Shown: positions 17,733 through 26,396 of the stretch, piece by piece
How positions within the stretch are numbered: position 1 is the stretch's first letter
How the letters are laid out: each line of letters opens with the position of its first letter
DNA from: Microbacterium sp. USTB-Y
Lineage (GTDB): Bacteria > Actinomycetota > Actinomycetes > Actinomycetales > Microbacteriaceae
Assembly: GCF_023703415.1 (NCBI RefSeq)
Contig: NZ_JAGMTU010000003.1
Span: 248,001-312,000 of the forward strand
Length of the DNA stretch: 64,000 bases
Direction of reading: 5' to 3'
The notes under the pieces: generated by a model
Databases searched by the model: none
Seen by the model: the letters and a program-made list of their open reading frames with translations, nothing else
What the model was told of the DNA's origin: nothing
Program-made: the position numbers and the translations under genes

Positions 17733-18587
17733 TCAGGACGTGGGGATGACGATGATGGGCTGACTCGTCGGCTTCCCCGTGGGGGATCCGCCGGCCTGCT
17801 CCACCGTCACGGCGATCGCGTCGCCCGCATGCATGCTCCCGCTCAGCTGCGCCGTCGTCGTTCCCGGCTCGGCGGCGAAGACGCCGGCGGACACCGGGCC
17901 GTCGCCGCGGACGAACCACAGCTCGTAGGTCTGCTTTCCGCCGAGCGGCTCGAGGCCGTCCGACACGAGCACCGCCGTGCCGATCGACGCCGACCAGTGC
18001 GCCGTCGCATGACCGCCCGAGGGCAGCGACACGGTCTTCTGCGCCGCATCGGGCGCGTTCTCGATCCGGTCGAGCGCGACGACGGCCGCGGGGCGCAGCA
18101 GCTGCGGGATGACGACCGCGGCGCCCACGCCGAGACCGAGGATCAGCACGAGGCAGGCGGCGAGGGCGAACATCAGCCGTCGCGGTCGACGCGACACGTC
18201 CGCGGCTCCCGCGTCGGATGCGCTGCGCGAGTCCTCCGGAGCGACGGGACCGGGGGCCGCGCCGGCGACGGGGGCATCGGCCGGCACCGGCTCTGAGGCC
18301 GGTTCCGGCGCGAGCGCATCCTCTGCCGCCACCGAGGGCGCGTCCTCGGGATCAGCGCTCTGCGGCGTCACCGCGATGCGGGCGAGGAGGGCGTCGCGAA
18401 GGGCCGGCGGAGGTGCGACGGAGGTCGCCCCCTCGGCGAGGAGCGCGGCGGTGTCGGCATCGTCCTCGGCGATCGCCGACCACTCGGGGTGCGCGGCGAG
18501 CGCGGCCCGATAGCGTCGCTCGTCCTCCGCCGACAGCGCCCCCAGGCTGTGGCCGGCGGCCAGCTCGGCGAACTCCGGCTCGTTCAT
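17733..18587 (-). CDS. rskA: Anti-sigma-K factor RskA
   Basis: A 284-residue single-pass membrane anti-sigma factor. The N-terminal cytoplasmic domain (FAELAAGHSLGALSAEDERRY) has the RskA signature; a Pro/Ala-rich linker leads to a membrane helix at about residues 137-158 (LMFALAACLVLILGLGVGAA), then an extracytoplasmic RskA C-terminal domain with QTYELWFVRGDGPVSAGVF. It holds SigK inactive until regulated proteolysis releases it. Start overlaps the sigma gene stop by four bases (ATGA). No zinc-binding HxxxCxxC motif is present, as expected for RskA. Confidence 0.92.
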   Translation of the reverse strand: MNEPEFAELAAGHSLGALSAEDERRYRAALAAHPEWSAIAEDDADTAALLAEGATSVAPPPALRDALLARIAVTPQSADPEDAPSVAAEDALAPEPASEPVPADAPVAGAAPGPVAPEDSRSASDAGAADVSRRPRRLMFALAACLVLILGLGVGAAVVIPQLLRPAAVVALDRIENAPDAAQKTVSLPSGGHATAHWSASIGTAVLVSDGLEPLGGKQTYELWFVRGDGPVSAGVFAAEPGTTTAQLSGSMHAGDAIAVTVEQAGGSPTGKPTSQPIIVIPTS

Positions 18588-19183
18588 GCGTTCACCCCCC
18601 AGTGCGTCCGAAGACGCGTGAGTCCATCTCTCATGCGGGTCTTCACCGTTCCCAGCGGTGATCCCGTGATCGTGGCGATCTCGCTCTGCGAGTATCCGCC
18701 GTAGTACGCGAGCACGAGCGCCTCGCGTTGCGCATCCGGCAGGGCGGAGAGGGCGCCGACCACCCGGTCCGCATCGATCGACAGCTCGGCCTGCTCGGCG
18801 ACGCTGTCATGGGCGACGTCGAGGTCGCGCGCCCCGACCCGCACGTCGCGGTCGGCGCTGGCCTGCGAGGCCCGCACGCGGTCCACCGCCCGACGATGCG
18901 CGATCGTCAGGATCCAGGTCCGCCCCCGGCCTCGATCCGAGGCGAAGCGCGAAGCGGTCTGCCAGATCTCCAGGAAGACCTCCTGCAGCACCTCCTCGCT
19001 CTGCGAGCGATTCACCAGCACGCGGAGGATGAGGCCGAAGACGCGCGGGGACAGCATGTCGTAGAGTTCGGCGAACGCCGGCTGATCGCCCTGCGCCACC
19101 CGCACCAGCAGCGCGGAGGCGGGGTCGTCGCCGCCGTCCTGCTCGGCGTGCTCCCGATCGTCGATCACCATGGCTTCCAGCAT
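18584..19183 (-). CDS. sigK: ECF RNA polymerase sigma factor SigK
   Basis: A 199-residue ECF sigma factor. Region 2 is around residues 35-100 (AFAELYDMLSPRVFGLILRVL, EEVLQEVFLEIWQTASRF, WILTIAHRRAVDRVR) and region 4 around 140-195 (LPDAQREALVLAYYGGYSQSEIA, GSPLGTVKTRMRDGL). ATG at 19183 was chosen for GGAGG six bases upstream. Co-translated with rskA. Its likely targets are the adjacent fasciclin lipoprotein and molybdopterin oxidoreductase, whose promoters resemble the mycobacterial SigK consensus. Confidence 0.92.
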   Translation of the reverse strand: MLEAMVIDDREHAEQDGGDDPASALLVRVAQGDQPAFAELYDMLSPRVFGLILRVLVNRSQSEEVLQEVFLEIWQTASRFASDRGRGRTWILTIAHRRAVDRVRASQASADRDVRVGARDLDVAHDSVAEQAELSIDADRVVGALSALPDAQREALVLAYYGGYSQSEIATITGSPLGTVKTRMRDGLTRLRTHWGVNA

Positions 19184-19264
19184 GCCTCACCTCCCCACCC
19201 CGTCCCGGCAATGCGTCGCTGATGAGCACTGCCGAGTCCCCGGGTCCGCCGCCCCTCCGCGCCG

Positions 19265-19311
19265 GACCGGACCGCATGTTCGGGCGGTGCCGTCGATCAT
19301 GCGGTCCGGTC
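19265..19311. terminator. 14-bp perfect inverted repeat between fasciclin gene and sigK
   Basis: GACCGGACCGCATG (19265-19278) and CATGCGGTCCGGTC (19298-19311) form a strong stem with a 19-base loop, 22 bases after the fasciclin stop in the minus direction. It probably terminates the fasciclin transcript. The arm/loop boundary also holds CCGAAC on the minus strand, the SigK-type -10, but no matching -35 is seen at the right distance. Confidence 0.6.
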
Positions 19312-19333
19312 TGTGTCGCGAGGGCGCAGATCC

Positions 19334-20011
19334 TTACTGGGCCGGCGGCATCAGGACGGAGTCGATGAGGTACACGGTCGCGTTCGCGGTGTGGACGCCG
19401 CCGCAGATCACGTTCGCGTCGTTGACCTTGAGGCTGTCGCCCGATCCGGTCACCGTCACCTCGCCGCCCTCGACGGTCTTGTGGGTCCCGACGATGTCCT
19501 TCGGCGAGATCTGACCGGCGACGACGTGGTAGGTCAGGATCTTGCTGAGCGTGTCGGCCCCGGCGTCGGTCTTCAGCGTGTCGATGGTGGCGGGGTCGAT
19601 CTTCTTGAACGCGTCATCGACGGGTGCGAACACGGTGAACTCGCTTCCGTTGAGCGTGTCGACCAGGTTCACCTTCGGGTTGAGCTTGCCGGAGACCGCC
19701 GCGACCAGCGTGGTCAGCAGCGGGTTGTTGCTGGCGGCCGTCGCCACCGGGTCCTGAGCCATCCCGGCGACCGAACCCGCGCCGGAGGGGACCTGCTGCG
19801 CGTACGCGGCGCACCCGGGGCCGACCAGATCGGCCGCCGGATCCATCGTCTGCGACGGGGACGCCTCCGGCGAGCTGACGGGCGGGGCCGACGACGAGCC
19901 GGACGACGAGCCGGACGACGACGAGCATCCCGTGAGGGCGAGCGCCGTGGCGGCCAGCAGGCCGGCGGTGACGAGCGAGACCTTGGTGTGCAGGCGAGCG
20001 GTGGATCGCAT
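19334..20011 (-). CDS. Fasciclin-domain lipoprotein (MPT83/MPT70-like)
   Basis: A 225-residue surface lipoprotein. Signal peptide with lipobox LTGC (Cys at about 29), a Ser/Pro-rich tether, then one FAS1 domain ([65 protein letters not shown]). FAS1 domains mediate adhesion or ligand binding. In mycobacteria the homologues MPT70/MPT83 are the main SigK targets, matching the gene order here. ATG at 20011 follows AAGGAG. Transcribed from a SigK-like promoter at 20064-20090. Confidence 0.9.
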   Translation of the reverse strand: MRSTARLHTKVSLVTAGLLAATALALTGCSSSSGSSSGSSSAPPVSSPEASPSQTMDPAADLVGPGCAAYAQQVPSGAGSVAGMAQDPVATAASNNPLLTTLVAAVSGKLNPKVNLVDTLNGSEFTVFAPVDDAFKKIDPATIDTLKTDAGADTLSKILTYHVVAGQISPKDIVGTHKTVEGGEVTVTGSGDSLKVNDANVICGGVHTANATVYLIDSVLMPPAQ

Positions 20012-20063
20012 GATCTTCTCCTTTGACTGGTGCATCGCGACCGTTCATCGGCCGACACGATGC

Positions 20064-20090
20064 GTTCGGAGCCGTGCACCCAGCGGATTG
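20064..20090 (-). promoter_or_regulatory. Putative SigK promoter of fasciclin gene
   Basis: On the minus strand: CAATCC (20090-20085), 15 bases, CCGAAC (20069-20064). The divergent oxidoreductase gene has CCATCC-15-CCGAAC. Both resemble the mycobacterial SigK consensus (CCATCC/CCGAAT), which supports a shared SigK regulon. Confidence 0.65.
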
Positions 20091-20106
20091 GATCCGGATC
20101 GATGCA

Positions 20107-20133
20107 CCATCCGTTCGGCCGCCCGCACCGAAC
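20107..20133 (+). promoter_or_regulatory. Putative SigK promoter of molybdopterin oxidoreductase gene
   Basis: CCATCC (20107-20112), 15 bases, CCGAAC (20128-20133), ending eight bases before the ATG at 20141, so the transcript should be leaderless or nearly so. Confidence 0.68.
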
Positions 20134-20140
20134 CCAGGAC

Positions 20141-21703
20141 ATGGAACACAAGACAGGAAGTCACGGCGGGCGCGGCTGGGCGGCGCTCGCCGGCGTCGTC
20201 AGCGGCGCGGTGTTCGTCGCCGTCGCCGAGATCACGGCCTTCGCCGCCGCCCGCGACGCGAGCCCGCTGCTGGCGGCCGGCTCGTTCGTCATCGACATCG
20301 TGCCGCAGTGGGCCAAGGAGCTCGCGATCGACCTCTTCGGCGCGAACGACAAGCTCTTCCTCCTGCTGACCCTCGGCGTCGGAGTGCTGCTGGCCGCCGC
20401 GGCGGCCGGCCTCCTCGAGCGCCGCCGCCGCCTCGCCGGCGTCGCGGTGTTCGCCGTCGCCGGTGCCGCCGGGCTGGCGGCGGCCCTGACGCGCACGGGG
20501 GCGACGCCGTTGTCCGCCCTGCCCTCGCTCGCCGGCACGATCGCGGGCTGCGTCTTCCTGACGATGTCGATCGCGGCGCTGCGCCGATGGCGCGCGCCCG
20601 GGGCCGCCGGCGACGGGGCGTCGGGGCCGGACCGCCGGCGCTTCCTCCTCCTGACCGCGGTGGGCGGGGTCACCGCGATCGTCGTGGGCACGGGAGCCCG
20701 GATCGGGACGATGGCGACGACCTCCGTCGCCTCCGTGCGCAAGGCGCTCCGCCTACCAGAGCCGCTGTCCCGGATCACCGTGCCCGCCGGCGCCGAGCTC
20801 GACATCCCGGGGCTCTCCCCGCTGTTCACCCCGAACGCGGACTTCTACCGCGTCGACACCGCCCTGACGGTGCCGTCCCTGGCCCCGGCGGACTGGCGGC
20901 TGACGGTCGACGGCATGGTCGGCGAGAAGGTGGAGCTGAGCTTCGACGAGCTGCTGCGGATGGGGCTGCGGGAGTACGCCGTGACGCTGACCTGCGTGTC
21001 GAACCAGGTCGGCGGCGACCTCGTCGGCACCGCACGGTGGCTGGGCGTCCCCGTCCGCGAGGTGCTCGCCCGCGCCAAGCCCGAGCAGGGCGCCGACATG
21101 GTGCTCTCCCGCAGCGTCGACGGCTTCACCGCGAGCACGCCGCTGGACGCGCTCACGGATCCGGGCAGGGATGCGATCCTCGCCGTCGCGATGAACGGCG
21201 AGCCCCTGCCGCCGGAGCACGGCTTCCCGGTGCGGATGGTCGTGCCGGGGCTCTACGGCTATGTCTCGGCGACGAAGTGGCTCACCCGGATGACGGTCAC
21301 GACGTTCGAGAAGGACCAGGCCTACTGGACGCCTCGCGGGTACAGCGCACAGGCGCCGATCAAGCTGTCGAGCCGGATCGACACGCCGCGCATCGACAAG
21401 GAGATCCCTCCGGGAGCCGCCCGGATCGCCGGGGTCGCCTGGGCGCAGACGGTGGGGATCGCGCGGGTCGAGGTGCAGATCGACGGCGGGGCCTGGCAGA
21501 CCGCGACGCTGTCCACCCCGGTCAGCGCCGACACCTGGGTGCAGTGGTTCCTGGACTGGAACGCGACCAGCGGCAGCCACACCCTCGTCGTCCGCGCCAC
21601 CGATCGGAACGGCCGGATGCAGGAGCAGGAGCGCACCCCGATCGCGCCGAACGGATCGACCGGCTGGCAGTCCACCGTCGTCCGCGTGGGCACCGCGGGC
21701 TGA
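20141..21703 (+). CDS. Membrane-anchored molybdopterin-dependent oxidoreductase (sulfite oxidase family)
   Basis: A 520-residue fusion. Residues about 10-165 form a four- to five-helix membrane domain, followed by an RRRFLLLTAVGG segment that looks like a twin-arginine export signal, then a sulfite-oxidase-type molybdopterin domain (FYRVDTAL, GLREYAVTLTCVSNQVGGDLVG with the Mo-ligand Cys285, KWLTRMTVTTF) and a C-terminal Mo-co dimerisation/Ig-like domain. Likely a YedY/MsrP-like enzyme facing outside, perhaps repairing oxidised proteins or reducing sulfoxides (inference). Divergent from the fasciclin gene, probably SigK-controlled. Confidence 0.88.
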   Translation: MEHKTGSHGGRGWAALAGVVSGAVFVAVAEITAFAAARDASPLLAAGSFVIDIVPQWAKELAIDLFGANDKLFLLLTLGVGVLLAAAAAGLLERRRRLAGVAVFAVAGAAGLAAALTRTGATPLSALPSLAGTIAGCVFLTMSIAALRRWRAPGAAGDGASGPDRRRFLLLTAVGGVTAIVVGTGARIGTMATTSVASVRKALRLPEPLSRITVPAGAELDIPGLSPLFTPNADFYRVDTALTVPSLAPADWRLTVDGMVGEKVELSFDELLRMGLREYAVTLTCVSNQVGGDLVGTARWLGVPVREVLARAKPEQGADMVLSRSVDGFTASTPLDALTDPGRDAILAVAMNGEPLPPEHGFPVRMVVPGLYGYVSATKWLTRMTVTTFEKDQAYWTPRGYSAQAPIKLSSRIDTPRIDKEIPPGAARIAGVAWAQTVGIARVEVQIDGGAWQTATLSTPVSADTWVQWFLDWNATSGSHTLVVRATDRNGRMQEQERTPIAPNGSTGWQSTVVRVGTAG

Positions 21704-21724
21704 GCGGCGCGACCGGTCGGAGCC

Positions 21725-22828
21725 TCAGACGAGCCCCTGGACCCGGAACTGCTCCACGTGGTAGACGCTGTTGTTCCCGGTGTTCCACTGGCTCACGCCG
21801 AGGTGCAGATCCGACAGGGTGGAGCCGGGGATGATGTACCCGCCGTAGAGCTGCGCGACGTGACTGGCGTCCTCCGCGCCCCACTCGCACCCCGTGAGCA
21901 GCGTGGTCTTCGCGGCCGTGTAGAGGTTGTCGGTCGGGGTGTTCAGCACCATCGCGTCGATCCGGTAGGCGCCGGCGTTGAACCAGGTGAGGATCCACTT
22001 CCCGCCGAGGGGCCGCAGGCACATCTCGCCGAACTTCCCCGGCAGCACCTCGGTCGCCTGGTTGCCCCACCCCCAGGCGCCGTTCGCATAGCCCCAGGGC
22101 TGGTAGGCCGACAGCGCGGTCATGCTGTTCTGCGGCACCCGGTAGAGCACGATGCCCTTGTCGCGCTGGAAGCCGGTGCCGTAGATGTACACGTAGCCGT
22201 CGTTGCCCTGTCCCCACGTGATGCACTGGAAGCGGCCGCCGGCCATGTCCGCGGGGAACTTGAGGCCGGTGTGCTGCCAGGTCGCACCGGAGTCGTCGGA
22301 CTGCCACAGCTCGGTCCAGCGCACCGCCCCGAAAGTGGGCCCGTTCACGATCGCGTGCAGGTACATGCGGGTTCCGATCGTGATCACATCCGAGGGGATC
22401 ACGGTCTCGTAATAGGCGTCGTGCGGGTAGTACCAGAGCTGGGGGGCGGTGACCTGCGTGTTCGCGCCCGCGCCTGCCGCCCCGCTGAACACGACGCCGG
22501 TGGCGAGGTCGCTCGTCGACGAGTACAGCGCGACCGGCGAGCGCCAGTCGGTGCCGCCCACGGCGTCGGCCCAGGTGTCCCCGAAGACGAAGAGCAGACG
22601 GCCGTCGGGCGTGCGCGCGGGGATCCCGAGATCGGTGGCCCCCACTCCGTACTGCACTCCGGCCTGGGTGCCGGCGAGCACCTTGAGCCTCGTGACGGTG
22701 AGCCCGGCCGCGGCCGCGGGGCCGGCCCCCAGTGCGGAGACGCCGAGCGCGGCTCCCGCGGCGAGGGCTCCCTGCAGGAGACCCCGGCGGGTCAGTGCGT
22801 GGACGGGACGGGTCGGTCGTTCGGACAT
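21725..22828 (-). CDS. Secreted GH183 (DUF4185) protein, proposed endo-D-arabinanase
   Basis: A 367-residue exported protein: a twin-arginine signal (LTRRGLLQGALAAGAALGVSA) and then a five-bladed-propeller-type DUF4185 domain, with GRLLFVFGDTWAD, SDDSGATWQHTGL, FQCITWGQGNDGYVYIYGTGF and WNTGNNSVYHVEQF. DUF4185 proteins are now classed as GH183, endo-acting D-arabinanases active on mycobacterial arabinogalactan and lipoarabinomannan. It is the only exported enzyme of the locus and the last gene of the LacI-controlled ABC operon, 29 bases after the second permease, consistent with releasing oligosaccharides for that importer. Confidence 0.83.
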   Translation of the reverse strand: MSERPTRPVHALTRRGLLQGALAAGAALGVSALGAGPAAAAGLTVTRLKVLAGTQAGVQYGVGATDLGIPARTPDGRLLFVFGDTWADAVGGTDWRSPVALYSSTSDLATGVVFSGAAGAGANTQVTAPQLWYYPHDAYYETVIPSDVITIGTRMYLHAIVNGPTFGAVRWTELWQSDDSGATWQHTGLKFPADMAGGRFQCITWGQGNDGYVYIYGTGFQRDKGIVLYRVPQNSMTALSAYQPWGYANGAWGWGNQATEVLPGKFGEMCLRPLGGKWILTWFNAGAYRIDAMVLNTPTDNLYTAAKTTLLTGCEWGAEDASHVAQLYGGYIIPGSTLSDLHLGVSQWNTGNNSVYHVEQFRVQGLV

Positions 22829-22857
22829 GGCATTCTCCCCTTCGAGAACACGGCCGC

Positions 22858-23769
22858 CTATTTGAGGCCGGCCATCTTGATGTTGCCGATGATCTGGCGC
22901 TGGAAGATGAGGAACAGGATCACGACCGGAGCCGCCGCCAGCACGGATCCGGCCATCAGCAGCCCGAGCTCGCTCGAGCCGCGTCCGGTGCGGAACTCCG
23001 CCAGGTACTGCTGCAGCACGAACTTCTCCGGCGACGTGATCGTCATGATCGGCCAGACGTAGGAGTTCCAGTAGGCGAGGAACGCCGTGATCCCCATCAC
23101 CACGAACGGCGGCTTCGACAGCGGCAGGAAGATGCGCACGAAGATCCCGAAGCGGCCGCAGCCGTCCAGCATCGCGGCCTCCTCGAGGCTGGCCGGGATG
23201 TTCAGGTAGAACTGCCGGATGAAGAAGACCGACGCCGCGCTTGCAGCCCCCGGGATCACCAGCACGGCGAGCGTGTCCAGCATCGCGAGCTTCGTCACCA
23301 CGATGAAGCTCGTGAGCAGGATCGTCATGCCCGGGATGAACATCGTCGTGATGACGGCGACCCACAGCGTGCGCTGGAACCGGAACTGCAACCGCGCGAA
23401 CGCGTAGGCGGCGAGCGAGTTCACCGTGAGGCTCAGCACCGTGAACAGGATGGCGCCGAGGAACGTCCAGCCCAGGGTGCGCAGGAACGTCGCGTCACCG
23501 AGGATCTTGGTGTAGTTGTCCCAGTGCCACACCTCGGGGAAGAACTGGAACGGCGTGCTCAGCACCTCGGTCTTCGCCTTGAAGCCGGCGATCACCATCC
23601 AGGCGAGAGGGAACAGCGCCGCGACCAGGAACAGCAGGCCGACGAACGCCTTGCCGACGAGGATCGCCCAGCCCGTGACGCCGTGCGGCGCCGTGAACCG
23701 GCGGTGGTCCTTTCCGGCCAGGACGATCCGGGTGGTCTCCAGGGCGGTGGTCGGGGAGGTCGCACTCAT
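22858..23769 (-). CDS. Carbohydrate ABC transporter permease (MalG type)
   Basis: A 303-residue inner-membrane permease with six predicted helices and the EAA loop (ASLEEAAMLDGCGRFGIFVRIFLPLSKP) that contacts the ATPase. The N-terminal 40 residues are cytoplasmic. Starts within the stop of the preceding permease (TGATG). Forms the translocation channel with the MalF-type partner. No ATPase gene is present in this operon; such importers often share one encoded elsewhere. Confidence 0.9.
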   Translation of the reverse strand: MSATSPTTALETTRIVLAGKDHRRFTAPHGVTGWAILVGKAFVGLLFLVAALFPLAWMVIAGFKAKTEVLSTPFQFFPEVWHWDNYTKILGDATFLRTLGWTFLGAILFTVLSLTVNSLAAYAFARLQFRFQRTLWVAVITTMFIPGMTILLTSFIVVTKLAMLDTLAVLVIPGAASAASVFFIRQFYLNIPASLEEAAMLDGCGRFGIFVRIFLPLSKPPFVVMGITAFLAYWNSYVWPIMTITSPEKFVLQQYLAEFRTGRGSSELGLLMAGSVLAAAPVVILFLIFQRQIIGNIKMAGLK

Positions 23770-24695
23770 CAGTCGACGAGCCTTTCGGAGTTGATGAACT
23801 TGAAGACGAGCGCCGAGACGGATCCCAGCACGACGAAGAGCAGCAGGGCCGCGGCGATCGAATAGCCCACGTTCACGTCGTTGCGGAAGTGGTTGAAGAT
23901 GAACAGGTTCGGCAGCGTGGTCGAGTCCAGCGGTCCGCCCTGCGTCATGACGAGGGGCAGCTCGAACTGCTGGATCGCGGCGACGAAGCCGGTGATCAGC
24001 AGGTAGAGGAACACGTTCTTCATCTGGGGCATCGTGATGTAGAAGGTCTTCTGCCACCAGCCGGCGCCCTCCATCGCCGCGGCCTCGTAGTACTCCGTCG
24101 GGATGTCCACCATGGCGGCGACCATGATGAGCGAGGTGATACCCATGCCGAGCCACACCGCGGGCACCGCCACGGAGAGCAGCGCCCACGCGGGATCCCC
24201 GATCCACGCCACGGGGTCGATGTGGAACACGGCGAGCACGGCGTTCAGGATGCCGCCGTCGTAGGTGTAGATCAGCACGAACACGATCGACGCGATCACG
24301 GACGAGATGATCGTCGGGATGTAGATGCTGACCTTGAGCACGGTCGCGAACCGCCGGGAGACGCTCACGACGAGGCTCGCGAACAGAAACGCCAGCACGA
24401 GCATCGGCGGCACCGTCATCAGGACGAACAGGAATCCGCGGCCGATCGTCGCGACGAACAGCGGATCCGTCAGCACGTCGACGTAGTTCTTCCCGCCGAC
24501 GAACTGCGGGTCCTTGTAGAAGCTCCAGTCCTGGAACGAGAGGAACGCCGCGTACACCGCCGGCCAGGCGACGAAGATCCCGAGCAGGATCACCACGGGG
24601 GCGAGCAGCAGGTAGGCGAGCTTCGTGTCGCGGTACCGGTGCCGGTCCGCTCTGCGCTTGGCTGCGCGCCGGTCGTCGATCGCTTGCGTGGTCAT
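23769..24695 (-). CDS. Carbohydrate ABC transporter permease (MalF type)
   Basis: A 308-residue permease with six helices (first LAYLLLAPVVILLGIFVAWPAVYA) and the EAA-loop segment YYEAAAMEGAGWWQKTFYITMPQM. ATG at 24695 has GGAGA six bases upstream. Second gene of the binding protein-permease-permease-GH183 operon. Proposed to import D-arabinan oligosaccharides or D-arabinose. Confidence 0.9.
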   Translation of the reverse strand: MTTQAIDDRRAAKRRADRHRYRDTKLAYLLLAPVVILLGIFVAWPAVYAAFLSFQDWSFYKDPQFVGGKNYVDVLTDPLFVATIGRGFLFVLMTVPPMLVLAFLFASLVVSVSRRFATVLKVSIYIPTIISSVIASIVFVLIYTYDGGILNAVLAVFHIDPVAWIGDPAWALLSVAVPAVWLGMGITSLIMVAAMVDIPTEYYEAAAMEGAGWWQKTFYITMPQMKNVFLYLLITGFVAAIQQFELPLVMTQGGPLDSTTLPNLFIFNHFRNDVNVGYSIAAALLLFVVLGSVSALVFKFINSERLVD

Positions 24696-24778
24696 CGGTG
24701 CTCTCCGTCGGGGGGATGGTGCGGGGCCAGGCTGCGCGGTCGGGGACGGCCGCACAGCGGTCCCCGACCGCGCCGCGC

Positions 24779-26149
24779 TCACTTCTTCGGAGCCTTGCTC
24801 GGCAGATCCTGCGACTGGATCACCTTCTGGATCGCGGCGTCCGCGGTCTTGATGGCGTCGTCCGGCGAAGCCGCGCCCTTCATGACCGACTCCATCGCGG
24901 TGCCGACCGCGAGCGAGACGTCCCACGGGTAGGTCGGCTCGGGGATCGCGTCGGGCGCGATGTCGTTCGTGATCACGCTCGACCACGGCGCCTTCGCGGC
25001 GGCCTCGTCCTTGGCGACGGCCTCCTGCACCGATTTGCGCACGGGGACCTTGGTGAACTGCGTGTTCACGAAGAACGGCACGAGGTTCTGCGGATCACCG
25101 GCGAGCGACCACTCCAGGAACTTCCCGGCGGCGTCGGCGTGCTTGCTCTTCGCGTCGATGACCCACTTGAAGTTGCCGAGCGTGGTGGCGGTGCGGCCGT
25201 CGGCGTTGGAGGCGTTCGGGAAGGCGCCGATGCCCGTCTTGGTGAGCAGGTCCGGGTAGTCGGATCCGATCTCCGACATCATCCAGGAGCCGGAGACCTT
25301 GAAGGCGACCTTCTTCTGGCCGAAGTCCTTGCCCTCGACGTAGGCGGCGAGCGCCTGCTTGGGCATGTATCCCTTGTCCCACAGCTCCTTGTACTTCGAC
25401 ATCAGGTCGCGGTACGCGGCGTTGTCGATGTCCGGGGACTTCCAGTCGTCGGTGAGCGCCGTGTGCCCGGCGAAGTTGTACTGCTGGCCGACGGTCGACC
25501 AGGCGAACGTGATGGCGTCGGACGCGGGCGAGATGCAGTACTGCCCCTGGGCGAGCGTCGGCTGGATCTTGGCGCAGTCGGCGAGCAGGTCGTCCCAGGT
25601 CGCGGGGCCCTTGTCCGTGTCCACACCGGCCTTGGAGAGCATGTCCTTGTTCCAGAACAGCACGGTCTGGGCCTCCTGCAGGAGGGGGTAGGCGTAGTAG
25701 GTGCCGCCGATCTCGGACACCGACTTCGCCGAGTCGATGATCTCGTCCAGCTTGGAGGTGTCGACGACCTTGCCGAGGTCGTACAGCTGACCGGCGTTGA
25801 CCGCGTCCTGGATGCTGCCGGAGTGGGTGTAGATGTCGGGCGCCTTGCCCGCGGCCTGGGCCGCCTTCATCTTCTGGTCCCACGCGTCGGCGGGGATCTC
25901 GGTGTCCTTGACGACGATCTTGTCCTGGGAGGCGTTGAACTTCTTGACGATGTCCTTGTACCAGGCGTTCTCGGGCGGGGTGAACGTGCGGTGCCAGAAC
26001 TCGATGGTGGTCTTGCCGCTGGAGTCGCCTCCGTCCCCGGCGGCCTGCCCCGGAGTGCTCGAGCCGCAGCCCGCGAGCAGTCCAACCGCCGTGATGCCGC
26101 CGAGCGCGGCCATCACGACCCGGCGCGTGCGCTGTGTGTCCGTCTTCAT
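24779..26149 (-). CDS. Sugar ABC transporter substrate-binding lipoprotein
   Basis: A 456-residue extracytoplasmic binding protein. Lipobox LAGC near residue 28 follows a basic, hydrophobic signal. The cluster-B sugar-binding fold opens TTIEFWHRTFTPPENAWYKDIVKKF and includes GSIQDAVNAGQLYDLG and VSGSWMMSEIGSDYP. ATG at 26149 follows GAGGAGG. First gene of the LacI-controlled operon. Ligand not readable; D-arabinose oligosaccharides are inferred from the neighbouring GH183, GH172 and GH116 genes. Confidence 0.9.
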   Translation of the reverse strand: MKTDTQRTRRVVMAALGGITAVGLLAGCGSSTPGQAAGDGGDSSGKTTIEFWHRTFTPPENAWYKDIVKKFNASQDKIVVKDTEIPADAWDQKMKAAQAAGKAPDIYTHSGSIQDAVNAGQLYDLGKVVDTSKLDEIIDSAKSVSEIGGTYYAYPLLQEAQTVLFWNKDMLSKAGVDTDKGPATWDDLLADCAKIQPTLAQGQYCISPASDAITFAWSTVGQQYNFAGHTALTDDWKSPDIDNAAYRDLMSKYKELWDKGYMPKQALAAYVEGKDFGQKKVAFKVSGSWMMSEIGSDYPDLLTKTGIGAFPNASNADGRTATTLGNFKWVIDAKSKHADAAGKFLEWSLAGDPQNLVPFFVNTQFTKVPVRKSVQEAVAKDEAAAKAPWSSVITNDIAPDAIPEPTYPWDVSLAVGTAMESVMKGAASPDDAIKTADAAIQKVIQSQDLPSKAPKK

Positions 26150-26254
26150 GGGTTCCTCCTCGGGAACACGACTTCCTCGTCGATTCGGTGCTGGGTCCGG
26201 CACAGGCGTCCGGGTCCGCGGTCGCGCTGAGTCGGCATCGACCGGGCTGCACCC

Positions 26255-26283
26255 AGGGTAGGCGAAATCGATTTCAGATACAA
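26255..26283 (-). promoter_or_regulatory. LacI-regulated promoter of ABC transporter-GH183 operon
   Basis: On the minus strand: -35 TTGTAT, 17-base spacer, -10 TACCCT; the spacer contains GAAATCGATTTC (26264-26275), the same arrangement as the kinase operon promoter at 14232-14260. It lies in the 341-base gap 26150-26490, which holds this promoter, a second operator and no gene. Confidence 0.8.
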
Positions 26284-26396
26284 GACACTCGTGGATGATC
26301 CCGGGCGCGCCCCCTACTCGGGTGTCGTGGTGGCGCTCTACGGCACACAGGGAAACAGGTCTCGATGCCCGCAGCGCCTCAGGGCACATGAGGCAG

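Noticed and set aside
19278-19304. A SigK autoregulatory promoter upstream of sigK (CCGAAC on the minus strand)
   Set aside because: The only -35 candidate at 15 bases is CCGCAT, unlike the two good promoters nearby, and the site lies within a terminator-like hairpin.
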